The translations under genes and the position numbers were made by a program. DNA of 50,638 nucleotides from Spongospora subterranea (lineage: Eukaryota > Endomyxa > Phytomyxea > Plasmodiophorida > Plasmodiophoridae). Every line of letters begins with the position of its first letter. Position 1 is the stretch's first letter. The notes below the pieces were generated by a model. That model was given only the letters and a program-made list of their open reading frames with translations, was not told the origin of the DNA and searched no databases. This document shows positions 1 through 10,115 of this stretch, one piece after another. The stretch covers positions 10,557 to 61,194 of the forward strand of contig OUQQ01000065.1 in NCBI GenBank assembly GCA_900404475.1, in the 5' to 3' direction.

Positions 1-72
1 TTCAAAATCAGCCTTCACAACGTGATGATTGTGATTTGACAACCTCATTGATAGCGAATTGCAGTACCATAA

Positions 73-167
73 GTACACTCGGAAGGGTAAACCATCCATA
101 TGTACACTCGGAAGGGTAAACCATCCATATGTACACTCGGAAGGGTAAACCATCCATATGTACACTC
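73..167. repeat. 29-bp tandem repeat, about 3.3 copies
   Basis: Units start at 73, 102, 131 and 160, each beginning GTACACTCGG; the three full copies are identical and the fourth is cut short. All six frames stay partly open across it, but the encoded peptides are simple repeats and not a gene. Confidence 0.95.
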
Positions 168-474
168 TGTACATATACTGTCACGCCCCGCGCACATTTT
201 TAGATCCACGGAAACCCCATCTGGTACGGTATGACAGTGTATACAGTGTACATATACCGTCACGCAGGTCTCAGACACGCACGTTTTCAGGATCCCCTCC
301 CATCGTCTATGGTGTAGGGTGTGGGAGTACCTACCGTACCCAGAGACTGCTGTGGTGCGCGGCCCCGATTGACCGGTTTATGGATTCTGAGAACGCAGCC
401 CGACCTTTGAGCCACAATTAATTGGATTATATTGTGTGGGCATCCTGGTTGGGTTCTTCGGATCGTTTCCGGCC
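168..474. other. Gene-free stretch upstream of DNAJC9
   Basis: No recognisable gene or RNA. It contains two related words around ACAGTGTACATATACCGTCACG (near 165-185 and 238-265), which look like leftover repeat sequence. It probably includes the DNAJC9 promoter, but no clear TATA or initiator could be assigned. Confidence 0.5.
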
Positions 475-1251
475 ATGTCATTATATGAGCTATTGGGCGT
501 ATCGCCTTCAGACGAACTGACAATTACCGTTCTGAAGAAGGCGTATTACGCGAAAGCATTAATCGTGCATCCTGATAAGGCAAGCCATCAGTTGCACCTG
601 ATTTTACAATTTTTCAGATATGAGTATAGAACCCGTCAAGCGAAGCTTGTGCAAAATTTCAGGTTAGAAATTACCTCAGCTTCAATATTTTTCCAATAAT
701 TCAATTTTCGGTTGAAGGAGCTTTCAAGGGCGTTTCAAATTTTGTCCAACCCTGAAGACAAAGCAAGGTATGATGCTGATGGCGAGGTCGATGACGGCGA
801 GATCCATGTTGATGAAAACATGACCGCCGATGAATTAATGGGCATTGCACGAGCCATATTCGATCGAGCGAGTCGTGTCGACGACCAGGCGATTGACGAC
901 GCCATCAGGGACGCCAAGTCTAACATCAGTGAAGAGGTAGGCAAACAAAGGAAATCATTCAGACGGTGGTAGTGATGTAAGTTCATTGTCGTTTAGGATT
1001 CACAGGAGATCATCAGGGTTTATAAGCAGTTTGATGGGCACATCGCCAAGATCATGCAGTTTGTGAATTGCTCAAAATCCTCGGCAATCGCCCATATATC
1101 GAAATTGATCAAAGAAAAGACGCTTAAAGCAACCCCTGCATTCACGAAAACGATCGCCAGCAAGTCAAAAGCGAAAAATGTTGCGGCAACGAAAAGTAAA
1201 AATGCTGCAAATGCTTCTAGACGGAAGCCCAAGAAAACGATATCCAAATAA
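475..1251 (+). CDS. DNAJC9: DNAJC9-type J-domain histone chaperone
   Basis: Exons 475-579, 630-662, 718-936 and 1006-1251 join to 200 aa. The N-terminal J domain starts MSLYELLGV, carries HPD at residues 32-34 and ends with the helix LSRAFQILSNPEDKARYD. The C-terminal part matches the DNAJC9 family: an IIRVYKQFDGHIAKIM-like helix (family: YLDFKGDMDQIM) followed by a basic Lys/Ala tail. In animals DNAJC9 recruits HSP70 through its J domain and chaperones histone H3-H4. Intron 1 (580-629) is read as GC-AG with the typical AAG|GCAAG donor; this is the only split that restores a continuous J domain (KFQELSRAF). Introns 2 and 3 are GT-AG, 55 and 69 nt. The start is the first ATG before the J domain. 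The family call is firm, the histone role is inferred from orthologues. Confidence 0.85.
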
Positions 1252-1889
1252 ATTAATTCATCTAGCAACAAAACACTGTGTTGATGATTGTAAATCGAGG
1301 GCGTTCGTTACACTCTTGGCTGTGTCGTCAGCACAGATTTGGACAATATTGGCAAAATTTGTCAACAGACAATGCTCCTCATCAATCTCGTGAGTTGTTA
1401 ACGTGAAGTTTAACCATCAACGGAAGCCAACCCGAGACGGTTGCACCACCAGAACGGTTTTACCGACTTATCACGACTACTGTTTATGCAGAGATCGCGA
1501 ACCTGACCATTGAAAGCCGGCCTTCACAGAACATAAAGCTTGATTTCATTCCAGATGCAAACGAACAGTTGACATGTTCGATTGTTTAAGTTCATCACAT
1601 ATTCAAGCGCTAACGCAATGTGGGATGCCCTCACCATGTTTATACTGCACTGACAGATGCTGATATTCGGCACCTTGAAACAAAATTAGCAGTTGCCTGG
1701 ACAAGGTCATGAATGTGAAACGTCACGTTACAGAATACACTCAAGAGACATTGACGATACCGGGCCAGCCAAGGCAAACCGCAACTGTAACACAACGCCG
1801 TGCGGACTTTATTCTGACCCTCTCTCCCCTGAACTCTTTACTGACCAAAGGCACCAGATTGTGTTCGGGACCAAAAATCTTCGTCAAGG
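1252..1889. other. Intergenic, no gene seen
   Basis: Short overlapping frames only (around 1690-1900 in two frames), without family resemblance. This is the DNAJC9 3' region plus the BUD23 upstream region. Confidence 0.5.
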
Positions 1890-2933
1890 ATGAGCCGACC
1901 TGAACATCTAAATCCACCAGAGATATTTTACAATGCAGATGAATCGAAGAAATATGCAGCAAAGTACGCTAATGGGCTGCGATAGTATTTGAGTTTTCGT
2001 CCAATTCTGATCTGTGCGATCGCAGCACGAGAATCATCGAGATCCAGAGCGCCATGACGGATCGCGCTGTCGAGCTGCTGAACATTCCCGAGGATAAGTC
2101 TTGCTATATCTTGGATATCGGATGCGGGTCGGGTTTATCAGGAGAGGTGCTGACATGTGGTGGCCATATCTGGGTCGGTTGCGACATATCGCCATCAATG
2201 CTAGAGGTGGCCCTGGCTCGTGAGGTTTGTAGATTTCCAGGGACATCGGTTCCCGTTATCACATGCGCGTCATTTTCATGCCCTCTTTTTTCAGGTTGAA
2301 GGAGACCTGTTCTTATCCGATATCGGCCAAGGATTGTATTTCCGCCCAGCGACATTCGATGCAGCTATATCAGTATCTGTATTGCAATGGCTATGCAATG
2401 CTGATAAAGCTGATCATAATCCCAAACGTCGTCTGGTACAGTTCTTCCAATCACTATATAACTGCCTAAAGGTCGGTTGTTTGACCTATCGACGCGTCGA
2501 GCAATGTTGATGTGCTGTTGTTGGGTGCGTTCAGAAAGGAGGTCGGGCAGTGTTTCAATTCTATCCAGAATCACCTGAGGCGATCGAACTAATCACTTCA
2601 AGCGCCTTACAAGTTGGATTCGGGGGAGGGATCGTTGTCGACTATCCCAATAGTACCAAAGCTAAAAAGTACTTCCTGGTGCTATTTGCTGGAACCCCCA
2701 ATCCTGGCGACATGCCGACGGGATTGTCGGAAGGGTCGGCGAGTTCTCGCCCCAACACCGTCCAGTTCACAGCAGGTGGGATTATGAAGACGATCAGGAA
2801 AAACGGTAAATCCAAGAAAAACGTCAAAGACCGTAATTGGGTTCAGAAGAAGAAGGAATCGATGAGGAATAAAGGGCTCAAAGTGGCTGCTGATTCTAAA
2901 TATACTAACCGCAAGCGCAGACCCAAGTTCTAA
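1890..2933 (+). CDS. BUD23: 18S rRNA (guanine-N7) methyltransferase BUD23/WBSCR22
   Basis: Exons 1890-1963, 2026-2224, 2295-2471 and 2535-2933 give 282 aa, about the family length. The protein opens MSRPEHLNPPEIFYN as in yeast Bud23, has the SAM-binding motif DIGCGSGLSG in exon 2, the WVGCDISPSML strand, the conserved SVLQWLCNAD segment, VVDYPNSTKAKKYFLVLF, and the basic C-terminus ending KRRPKF. Bud23 with Trm112 methylates a guanine of 18S rRNA during 40S subunit maturation in nucleus and nucleolus. All three introns (62, 70, 63 nt) are GT-AG and each junction restores a conserved motif (KYAAN|TR, LAREVEGD, LKKGGRAV). No Trm112 gene is visible nearby. Near certain. Confidence 0.95.
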
Positions 2934-3430
2934 TAAATATAAGTATTCACCACATCGCGGTTTCGGGATTTTCGGCGAAGTAAGATCGATCACTTATCGG
3001 TGCCGGTAGATTAGCAGAAAACGACAAACGCCTGGTTGGTGTTGCAGACTGAACTGAGTTTGCGCTTTACAAATTACAAGAAAAATTTGGATTCTCCTGG
3101 ACGACATACAATGATAAAGTGAGAACAGAATGAATAGGATTATATTGCATAGCCAGTAAGATCTATGATTTGCCAAAAGTCTTGTTACCATATAGGATGC
3201 TGTTAAATCTCTCATGACGTCAAAATGAGCACATAAATCGGTATCCGGCCAAGCTATACACTGAATAAAAGCGATGTTTTGTTGTTGCCTTCAACAGGGC
3301 GAATACCAGACCAGCAATATTTTAGATGAAAAAACGTGATTTGCACACAAATAGACAACCGAAAGTCAAACTTTTACCAACTGCGTGGCGCAGTCCGGTT
3401 CTTGGCCAACCCCAAATATTTCGTGTCAAT
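2934..3430. other. Intergenic, no gene seen
   Basis: AT-rich spacer between BUD23 and RPB5. The frame of the next gene is open back to 3326 but the upstream residues do not belong to RPB5. No structured element was recognised. Confidence 0.5.
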
Positions 3431-4051
3431 ATGGAAGGAATATCTGAATCGTTGTCACGGGTATGGCGGGCGAGACGGACGGTTGCTCAGATGCTGAACG
3501 ACAGGGCATATCTGGTCGCCAAGGACGATATGGAGATGACTCAGGGCCAGTTCAAGATGAGGTTTGGCGAAACCCCAGAGCGGAACAAGCTGACGTTATT
3601 GTGCCAAAAGCGAGACGATCCGACAGATCAGATCTTTGTTTTCTTCGCCGACGAGGCCAAGGTGGGAGTTAAAACCATCAGAACATACGCTGAGATGATG
3701 GAAGCCGAGAAGATATTCCGAGCCATAATCGTTGTTGAAGCCGGTATCACCCCGTTTGCCAAGCAGGTTTTAACGAATCTGGCGCCAAGGCTGCATATGG
3801 AGCAGTTTCACGAAAGCGAACTGTTGGTCAACATCACCGAGCACGTGCTGGTTCCCAAGCACATCTTGCTGAAGGCGGAAGAGAAGACCTCGCTGTTGGT
3901 GAAGTATAAGCTGAAAGAGACCCAGCTGCCCAGGATCCAGTGCAGCGATCCCATCGCACGATATTACGGTCTCGTGAATGGACAAGTGGTGAAAATCATT
4001 CGGCCCAGTGAAACCGCTGGGCGATATGTCACATACAGATTGGTTATGTAA
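3431..4051 (+). CDS. POLR2E: RNA polymerase I/II/III shared subunit RPB5
   Basis: An intronless 206-aa protein, close to the human length of 210. The start at 3431 (MEGISESLSRVWRARRTV) matches the RPB5 N-terminus; the ATG at 3326 adds 35 residues unlike the family. The N-terminal jaw domain is followed by the archaeal-RpoH-like assembly domain: LVPKHILLKAEEK, SDPIARYYGL, GQVVKIIRPSETAGRYVTYR. RPB5 sits in the lower jaw of all three nuclear RNA polymerases. The downstream neighbour is on the opposite strand only 62 nt away, so the two 3' ends converge. Near certain. Confidence 0.96.
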   Translation: MEGISESLSRVWRARRTVAQMLNDRAYLVAKDDMEMTQGQFKMRFGETPERNKLTLLCQKRDDPTDQIFVFFADEAKVGVKTIRTYAEMMEAEKIFRAIIVVEAGITPFAKQVLTNLAPRLHMEQFHESELLVNITEHVLVPKHILLKAEEKTSLLVKYKLKETQLPRIQCSDPIARYYGLVNGQVVKIIRPSETAGRYVTYRLVM

Positions 4052-4113
4052 AAATTCAAGTAGTTTAGGACAACGTGGAATTCCAGATCCAAATAGCGCA
4101 TATAAATATTGTT

Positions 4114-5755
4114 TTATTCGATGCAGTTCTCATCAGTGATCACCGCGTTTTCGTTTGCTTCAGTTGGGGTGAACGCCAGAGATTTGGCCTCTTTCCATGC
4201 CTGTAGAGACGCTGACCTTTCTAGATATTCTGGCGATTGAATTATCATAGAGATAACAGTTCCCCGTTCCGTTCCATCCGCGGGGTCGTGAATTTGCCCG
4301 ATTTTTTCTGCGATTTTCAACCATTGCTCGCATTCCTCCATGCGTCCGAAATCGAATAGAGTTGCAAAAACTAACCGAAACGCTGTGCAAATAGTCCTAA
4401 AAGCCCTGTCGTCTAAATCGGTTGAAGACACCTTCCCCACGTCATTGACCATTACGGAAAGATAGTTCAGACATATCGTATCTTCGTCGGTGGTCACTGA
4501 GGCATATTTCGGTGGCCTAAACATGAACGACATTGAACGGTTATCCTGGTGAAACAAGACGAGCTGGCGATCAAACCTGTTCACCAATGTCTTGTACGCA
4601 ATGTCTGTCATCAGCATCGCCTCATTATCGACTACTCCAGAGGATAGCGTGTGAGATAGCACTTCCAGAACGCGGAGGCAAACAGCTGCAGGCCTAGGAG
4701 ACCGAGCTGGCTGCGCTTGTGTTTGTACCGACGATATGAACTGATTAAGAACTTCTGAATGATCAATATCCTCCATTACGGCAGCCATGTCTTTGATGTC
4801 ATCTGCGAACTGTAAATATGAAGGAAATATCGTGAATGTAAGATTAGCCTACAGCTCCTATTGGCAACAAGCGAAGTCTCAAAAACGACGCATTTGCGAA
4901 GCGCACCTCTAAGACAACGAATTCTTGCTTCCTCTACGAATGAAAATCAAACGGCAATCAACATGATATGATGAACATCAATACCATTAGATTGAATTCC
5001 TTCCAAAACGCTAGTCATTACGTCTGAATAAAGTGCTTCGGCCGACTTAAGTTTGTCAGCAGAAAACCCATTGGAACTATTTTTTACGGGCGACGCCGAC
5101 TTAAATTTAGAGGTTAAGGTCGCAAAACCTTGAAGCTTGGACAGGGTAGATTCATCGGCATCCGCCCTGCTGTTGATTCTCTCCCGCGCATCGGAAAGCG
5201 CCTATTTTACTATGTCATTCCCAGAAAGTTATCCAGGCAGACATACTGACTTTTGAGACTTTTTTACCTTCGAGTATCAACTTCCCGTTCATCTTTTCGT
5301 ACAAAGCCTTCATTTCCAAGATCTCCGGCAATACATCTGTCTCCAAAACCGCGGCAAAAGACATTCGCTCGTTTGATCCTTTGACAGGACCCCAACTCGT
5401 CAACTAGCGCTGATGAAATGTCAAGTAAGCGCCATCTGCATACCTTGAGTGGCATCTACTCGCAGACGGTCCATAGCCGCTGCCAGAGTCCCGAATTCTC
5501 CTTTTCCGATCGTCGCCCGCGAAAGCCGGGCCAGATTTTTGCAATGAAGGCGTTCGATGCGAATCCGTTCTTTTAAAAAAGCCACAAATTCCTTCAATGA
5601 TTTGTATCCCTAAAGGAAAGAGCAATCATGTTTTGTCAAACTGGAAACAATAGAAAATGAAATACATTTTCGCAATTGTGGACAACGGATGCAAAATTAG
5701 CCCATAACTCTCCAGAAAATGATGGCTGCTGTTCAACAGCTACATTCAGGGACAT
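4114..5755 (-). CDS. F-BAR domain protein with an uncharacterised C-terminal domain
   Basis: Six exons (5755-5666, 5609-5444, 5378-5251, 5201-4985, 4933-4869, 4809-4114) join to 453 aa. The N-terminal half is an F-BAR/FCH domain: SFSGELWANF, then KSLKEFVAFLKERIRIE, KNLARLS and GTLAAAMDRLRVDATQ, then a helix with LPEILEMKALYEKMNGKL and EGKKVSKALSDARERI. F-BAR dimers bind and bend membranes in endocytosis and link to actin. The last 230 residues form a predicted alpha-helical domain I cannot name; there is no SH3 or RhoGAP, the usual partners. Introns are 49-65 nt. Family call from motif order; the C-terminal role is unknown. Confidence 0.8.
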
Positions 5756-6152
5756 AAAACTTCGAAGGAACTAAACCCGCCGTGAAAAATCCTAGTAGAT
5801 TCCAAACACAGCTATCTGCACACACCCAATTGGTTTAATGAAATCGCCCGTCGTCACACCGCCAGAACAGAACTGACTTCGACGGGGCGAGAGATGACTA
5901 TGATTGGGGAAATGAACGGGAAAGAGCTCCCTGATATCCTGATGAAAGAGGGACCTCTTGCAGTCGTGCGGGACCTCCTACCGACCTGTGCCGTGTTTCG
6001 TTTCAGATCAAGTGTTGATTCGGCCCTGCCCTGTGTCATTAGATACAGTTGCTCGAACGTAACAACACTTCATCTCAGTGGGTTCGTTGCCGGAAGATTG
6101 CAACAACAGCCAGCGACAACTCGTCGTTCAGCATTCGCCAACGATTGGAAAC
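5756..6152. other. Spacer between divergent F-BAR and FAM210 genes
   Basis: The two start codons face away from each other, so this is a shared promoter region. A plus-strand frame is open from 5894 to 6256 and its first 60 codons look protein-like (MTMIGEMNGKELPDIL); it might be an upstream exon of FAM210 or chance. No splice connection could be proven. Confidence 0.4.
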
Positions 6153-6550
6153 ATGTCAGCTGCATCCCGGCTCAGGCAAAACGTGGTTCTATACGGCCCA
6201 ATTGCTGCGGTCACTCATATTGGATTATCGTTGGGTTCTTTATCCTTGTGGTATAGTTGACGATATCTGTATGCTGTGGTTGATACATTATAATCTACAG
6301 TTTGTTTTTGAAAATAGTAAATCTCTGATAGCACGACTTCTGTTTGTGTAGGTGTGGTGCGGTCGCTTATGGGGTAGACTTGACTCCTGTAATGGAGCGC
6401 TTCAACCTCCAAACCTCTGCAGTTGCAACTGGCGGATCATTCGCGTTGGCATACGTATTGCACAAAGCGACAATGCCCTTGCGCGTACCCCTTACACTGC
6501 TCATAACTCCATATGCAGCGCGGTTCGCTCCCAAGTTTCTCAGACGTTGA
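6153..6550 (+). CDS. FAM210/DUF1279 mitochondrial membrane protein
   Basis: Exons 6153-6250 and 6352-6550 give 98 aa, possibly missing an N-terminal exon. The DUF1279 domain shows a first membrane segment (YGPIAAVTHIGLSLGSLSLW), then GVDLTPVMERF, then a second membrane segment with FALAYVLHKATMPLRVPLTL and the closing APKFLRR. The 101-nt GT-AG intron lies exactly after the first membrane segment. FAM210A/B proteins are inner-mitochondrial-membrane proteins linked to mitochondrial translation and metabolism. They normally carry a targeting peptide, which this start lacks; upstream in-frame sequence (from about 6078) has no ATG. The family call is good, the start uncertain. Confidence 0.75.
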
Positions 6551-6632
6551 TCGGTGTTCTTCAACTTGACACTCTGCATCGATTCTCCTATAACTATAAT
6601 AGAACGTCCATATACCACGTTCCCGATGCCTG

Positions 6633-7067
6633 TTATCTCATTGCATCGCACATCTCGCACCTGTGTAGCAACCCAGCATTGAGGAATGTGCATCGTGAGC
6701 AGCTCCATGATGGCGCGTCTGTTTCAGTTGATAATGCCTGTGGCATCCAATCTGATAAACATGTGGCGGTCGAGTAAGTGGATGGGGTGGGGTGGCACTC
6801 TTGGTTGGAGATATTTTCACTCTGATTGCCCAAGTTCACGCTGGAAGACGTTATTTTCTGTATGCGACCTACGGCACCGCTAGTGAGCCTGACTTTGATT
6901 CCACGAGGATGGGATGCAGATCGAGTTAAAATTTCGGACACAGTGCCCATGGTTAAGCGACCAGTAGGTTGATCCTTCTTCAAAACTATGGCCACATTGG
7001 CCCCGATCAACTGATTTGGCCTCGATTGCTGGCCCTGTCTTCGGTTCTGATGATGTCGACGGTTCAT
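6633..7067 (-). CDS. YwbE-like (DUF2196) protein fused to a RanBP2-type zinc finger
   Basis: One exon, 144 aa. Residues about 18-70 match the YwbE/DUF2196 family: PNQLIGANVAIVLKKDQPTG, then VSEILTRSASHPRGIKVRL and GAVGRIQ, a small beta-barrel of unknown function. A Ser/Thr-rich linker follows, then a C-terminal RanBP2 zinc finger: W-x-C-x2-C, a central N, then C-x2-C close to the end. RanBP2 fingers bind ubiquitin or single-stranded RNA; which applies is unknown. The gene ends 82 nt from FAM210, with the two 3' ends converging. Confidence 0.75.
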   Translation of the reverse strand: MNRRHHQNRRQGQQSRPNQLIGANVAIVLKKDQPTGRLTMGTVSEILTRSASHPRGIKVRLTSGAVGRIQKITSSSVNLGNQSENISNQECHPTPSTYSTATCLSDWMPQALSTETDAPSWSCSRCTFLNAGLLHRCEMCDAMR

Positions 7068-7506
7068 CTGTTGCCTGGTCGTCGCTGCCGTCCTAGCGAC
7101 AGAGACCCTGACAAATGCAGAACAGTCTCAAATCTTTAGGCACGCGCCAGTCCAAAAAGTACTTTGCCAAGAGAATCGATCGCCAGAGTTCAAACAACGG
7201 TCCAAAAATGCCAAAATGGGCGAGTCTGGTGTCGTCGCCAACCGGGGTGGAAATGTTACCCGAACAGTCTGAGTGCGGCCATACATTTGTGTATCCACAC
7301 ACCACGGATGGCAGCGAGATCCACCCACTGTCCTGTCATCGTAACATGATATTCGGGACGCGGCCCCTCTCTGTTGGACGACATAAGTGTGTAAAATCAA
7401 CTCGCGCTCTTTATCTCACATATCTTGATCCTAATTTGGATATTCTTCGAGTACTTTGTTTGGAACAGTAATCGACTGCAGAATTTGCCATTGTTGCACT
7501 CATTAG
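7068..7506. other. Unassigned stretch with an open frame 7115-7471 (+)
   Basis: A 118-codon plus-strand frame starts MQNSLKSLGTRQSKKYF and contains a short basic segment ending MPKWASLV, superficially like the start of ribosomal protein eL39, but the diagnostic eL39 tail is absent. The minus frame across the same stretch is also open. It separates a minus-strand and a plus-strand gene and so holds two promoters. Confidence 0.35.
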
Positions 7507-9956
7507 ATGTGGCGACGCTGCACTCGCTTGGTGCCCTCCAGCGGTCATACGCAATCATGGGGGTCCGAGAAGGTCCGGTATTTGGCGTTGGCAGCTATCG
7601 GAGCAGTATCTGGCTCCGTACTTTGGCCTAGAGAAAGTGTTGACGCTTGCGGCATCGTTGCTTATGTCGGAAACGACAGTGCATTGAAATTCCTGGTGGA
7701 AGGGCTAACGATTTTACAAAACCGAGGATACGATTCATGTGGTGTTGCGACGCTGACTACAAATGCGGAGCCGGAGATAATAACTACCAAGTTTGCCTCA
7801 AAAGGCTCAACATCTGACTCTATTGAAATTCTGAAGCAAAATACCCCTGTTCGCCACAAAGACCATCATGTTGGAGTAGCTCATACACGATGGGCCACAC
7901 ACGGTGGGAAAACAGATGAAAATGCACATCCCCATTCAGATTGCAAGAAAAGAATTGCGCTCGTTCACAACGGCACAATTGAAAATTCCAACCAGCTCAA
8001 AGATGAGCTTCTTGCAAAGGGGATGGAATTTGATGGGCAAACGGACACAGAAGTCATCGCAAAACTTATCGGATCTTACCTTGATGATGGGCTGCCACTT
8101 ATGGATGCTATAAAAACCACGCTGAATCGTCTACAAGGAACGTACGGGTTGGCAATTATGTCCAAAGAGCATCCAGGTCAGCTGATTGCCGCCCGCAATG
8201 GGTCGCCACTTGTCATTGGAATCGGCAAAGATCAAATGTTTGTTGCTAGCGAACATACTGGTAATAAGTCTATATCAAATCTTTCAATCGCTTACACTAT
8301 GTCAGCGTTTGGCAGGTATACTAACGATTACATTTCATTAAATGATGGTGAAATTGCTGTTGTGACGCCGACTGATGTCGGCCTTGACAAATCGCGCATG
8401 GAAACCTCACACAAGGAGGACATTCTTCTCTCTCCAGAACCTTTTCCTCATTGGACTATTCGCGGTAGTGAAATTCTGTTACTATTCTGGCTTTGGGTTA
8501 AGTTTTCCCTACAGAAATCATGGAACAGCCTGAAGCCGTTGCCAGAGCGTTGAACTATGGTGGACGATTATGGTCTGGATCAAGAGTCCGACTTGGTATG
8601 CACACCTTATGGTGGTTCGTGCGTTTTTAAACAAAATTGTCCTAAGGTGGTCTGGAATCCAACCATAAAATGTTGATGAACATCAAGCATCTGACGATTT
8701 CTGCGTGTGGAACCAGGTCGGAATAACGTAATGCTTACATCATAGCTTCTCATTTTATTTCTAAGTTTTTTCGCTGGACAATATGGTGCCGCTTTGATGC
8801 GCTATGTTAGTGCATTCGACACTGTCCAGACCGTCGATGCAGCGGAATTAATTCTTCCCTATTTACCGCACCCGCATAGTGAAGCTGGTCTCTTAGTGAT
8901 TTCTCAGTCAGGAGAAACCAAAGATGTTCACCGAGCTGTCAAACTCGCTGAAGAACAAGACATTCCGCGGTTTTCTGTCATCAACTCCGTTGGATCCCTG
9001 ATTGCAAGAACGACCAGATGCGGTTTGTTAACATTTAATGGTCATCGATTAGTGTTTAGTGACCCACGATCCAGGTGTGTATGTGAACGCTGGCCGTGAG
9101 CACGCTGTCGCCTCCACCAAAGCGTTTGTCACGCAAGTATGTTGTTTTTTATTCACGATAGAAGAATATTTACGCAAACTGCTTGAGTAGGTAACTGTGT
9201 TGGCATTGATCGCTGGCTGGTTTGCACAAAACCGGGAAACTTCCGATCGCCCTCAGGCAGATGCACGGCGGCGAGAATTAGCGAACGCCATTCATCGATT
9301 ACCAACATATGTGGGTATGACGCTCCATGGACGTGATAACATTCAAGCAATTGCCCAAAAAATCAAGGTGTCTCGCATTTTTGTTTGGGCAATATAAGGT
9401 TAAATGTTATCTTCAGGCAGCTGAGCATATATTTGTTCTCGGCCGAGGCTTTGCCGAACCGATCGCTCAAGAGGGGGCACTAAAGATCAAAGAAATAACG
9501 TACATACACGCCGAAGTCATCATTGAAAACACACGTCCATCTTCATAACTGATTTTCTTTCAGGGGTATTCTGGTGGCGCCTTGAAGCACGGCCCATTTG
9601 CGCTGATTGAACAAGGAACCCCAATTATAATGCTAATTCTTGACGATCAAAACGCCAATTTCATGAGAACTGCTGCAGAAGAGGTAAACTGTTCTGCATG
9701 CATCAGTTAAAACAGGGGGCGTAACAACTGAGTAATCTAGGTCCGCGCCAGAGGGGCCCACACGATTATTGTCACCGATAATCCTTCTCTCGCTGCAGAT
9801 ATCGCTGACGATGCCATTTTCATTCCTTCCAACGGGCCTCTAACCGCATTGCTCGGTGTCGTGCCTCTTCAGCTCCTTGCATACGAACTTGCTGTTGCTC
9901 GAGGAATTGACCCAGATAAACCGAAGAACTTGGCCAAAGCAGTTACGGTCGATTAA
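7507..9956 (+). CDS. GFPT1: Glutamine-fructose-6-phosphate aminotransferase with N-terminal extension
   Basis: Ten exons (7507-8260, 8306-8464, 8515-8595, 8647-8716, 8766-9022, 9060-9136, 9191-9367, 9417-9515, 9564-9683, 9741-9956) give 669 aa. The glutaminase domain starts CGIVAYVGN with HTRWATHGG and NRGYDSCG; the two SIS isomerase domains carry [33 protein letters not shown] and the family C-terminus ending AKAVTVD. The enzyme makes glucosamine-6-phosphate from fructose-6-phosphate and glutamine, the first step to UDP-GlcNAc. Oddly, the catalytic Cys is residue 48, behind an Arg-rich then hydrophobic leader ([14 protein letters not shown]); in the family it is residue 1 after Met removal. 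No splice variant giving Met-Cys was found. All introns are GT-AG, 37-57 nt. Confidence 0.95.
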
Positions 9957-10115
9957 TGTTTCAGTTATCATATAAACTGTTGAAACCTTTAATGAAAATT
10001 AAAGTGACTTTTGATAGAACACGTTCTGGCTTTATTAAAGGTAAACTGTATTTTCTGCTCCTTTGGACAATATATGATCAGCGAAATTATGAAGAATTAC
10101 CAAGACAAAAATATC
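9957..10115. other. GFAT 3' region
   Basis: AT-rich sequence directly after the GFAT stop; no gene seen. It leads into the duplicated segment. Confidence 0.5.

Noticed and set aside
580..662. A 27-nt GT-AG intron in DNAJC9
   Set aside because: It puts the next exon in a frame that cannot join helix III; the 50-nt GC-AG reading gives a perfect J domain.
7115..7471. Ribosomal protein eL39
   Set aside because: Only the first part is vaguely similar and the diagnostic Trp/Arg-rich tail is missing.
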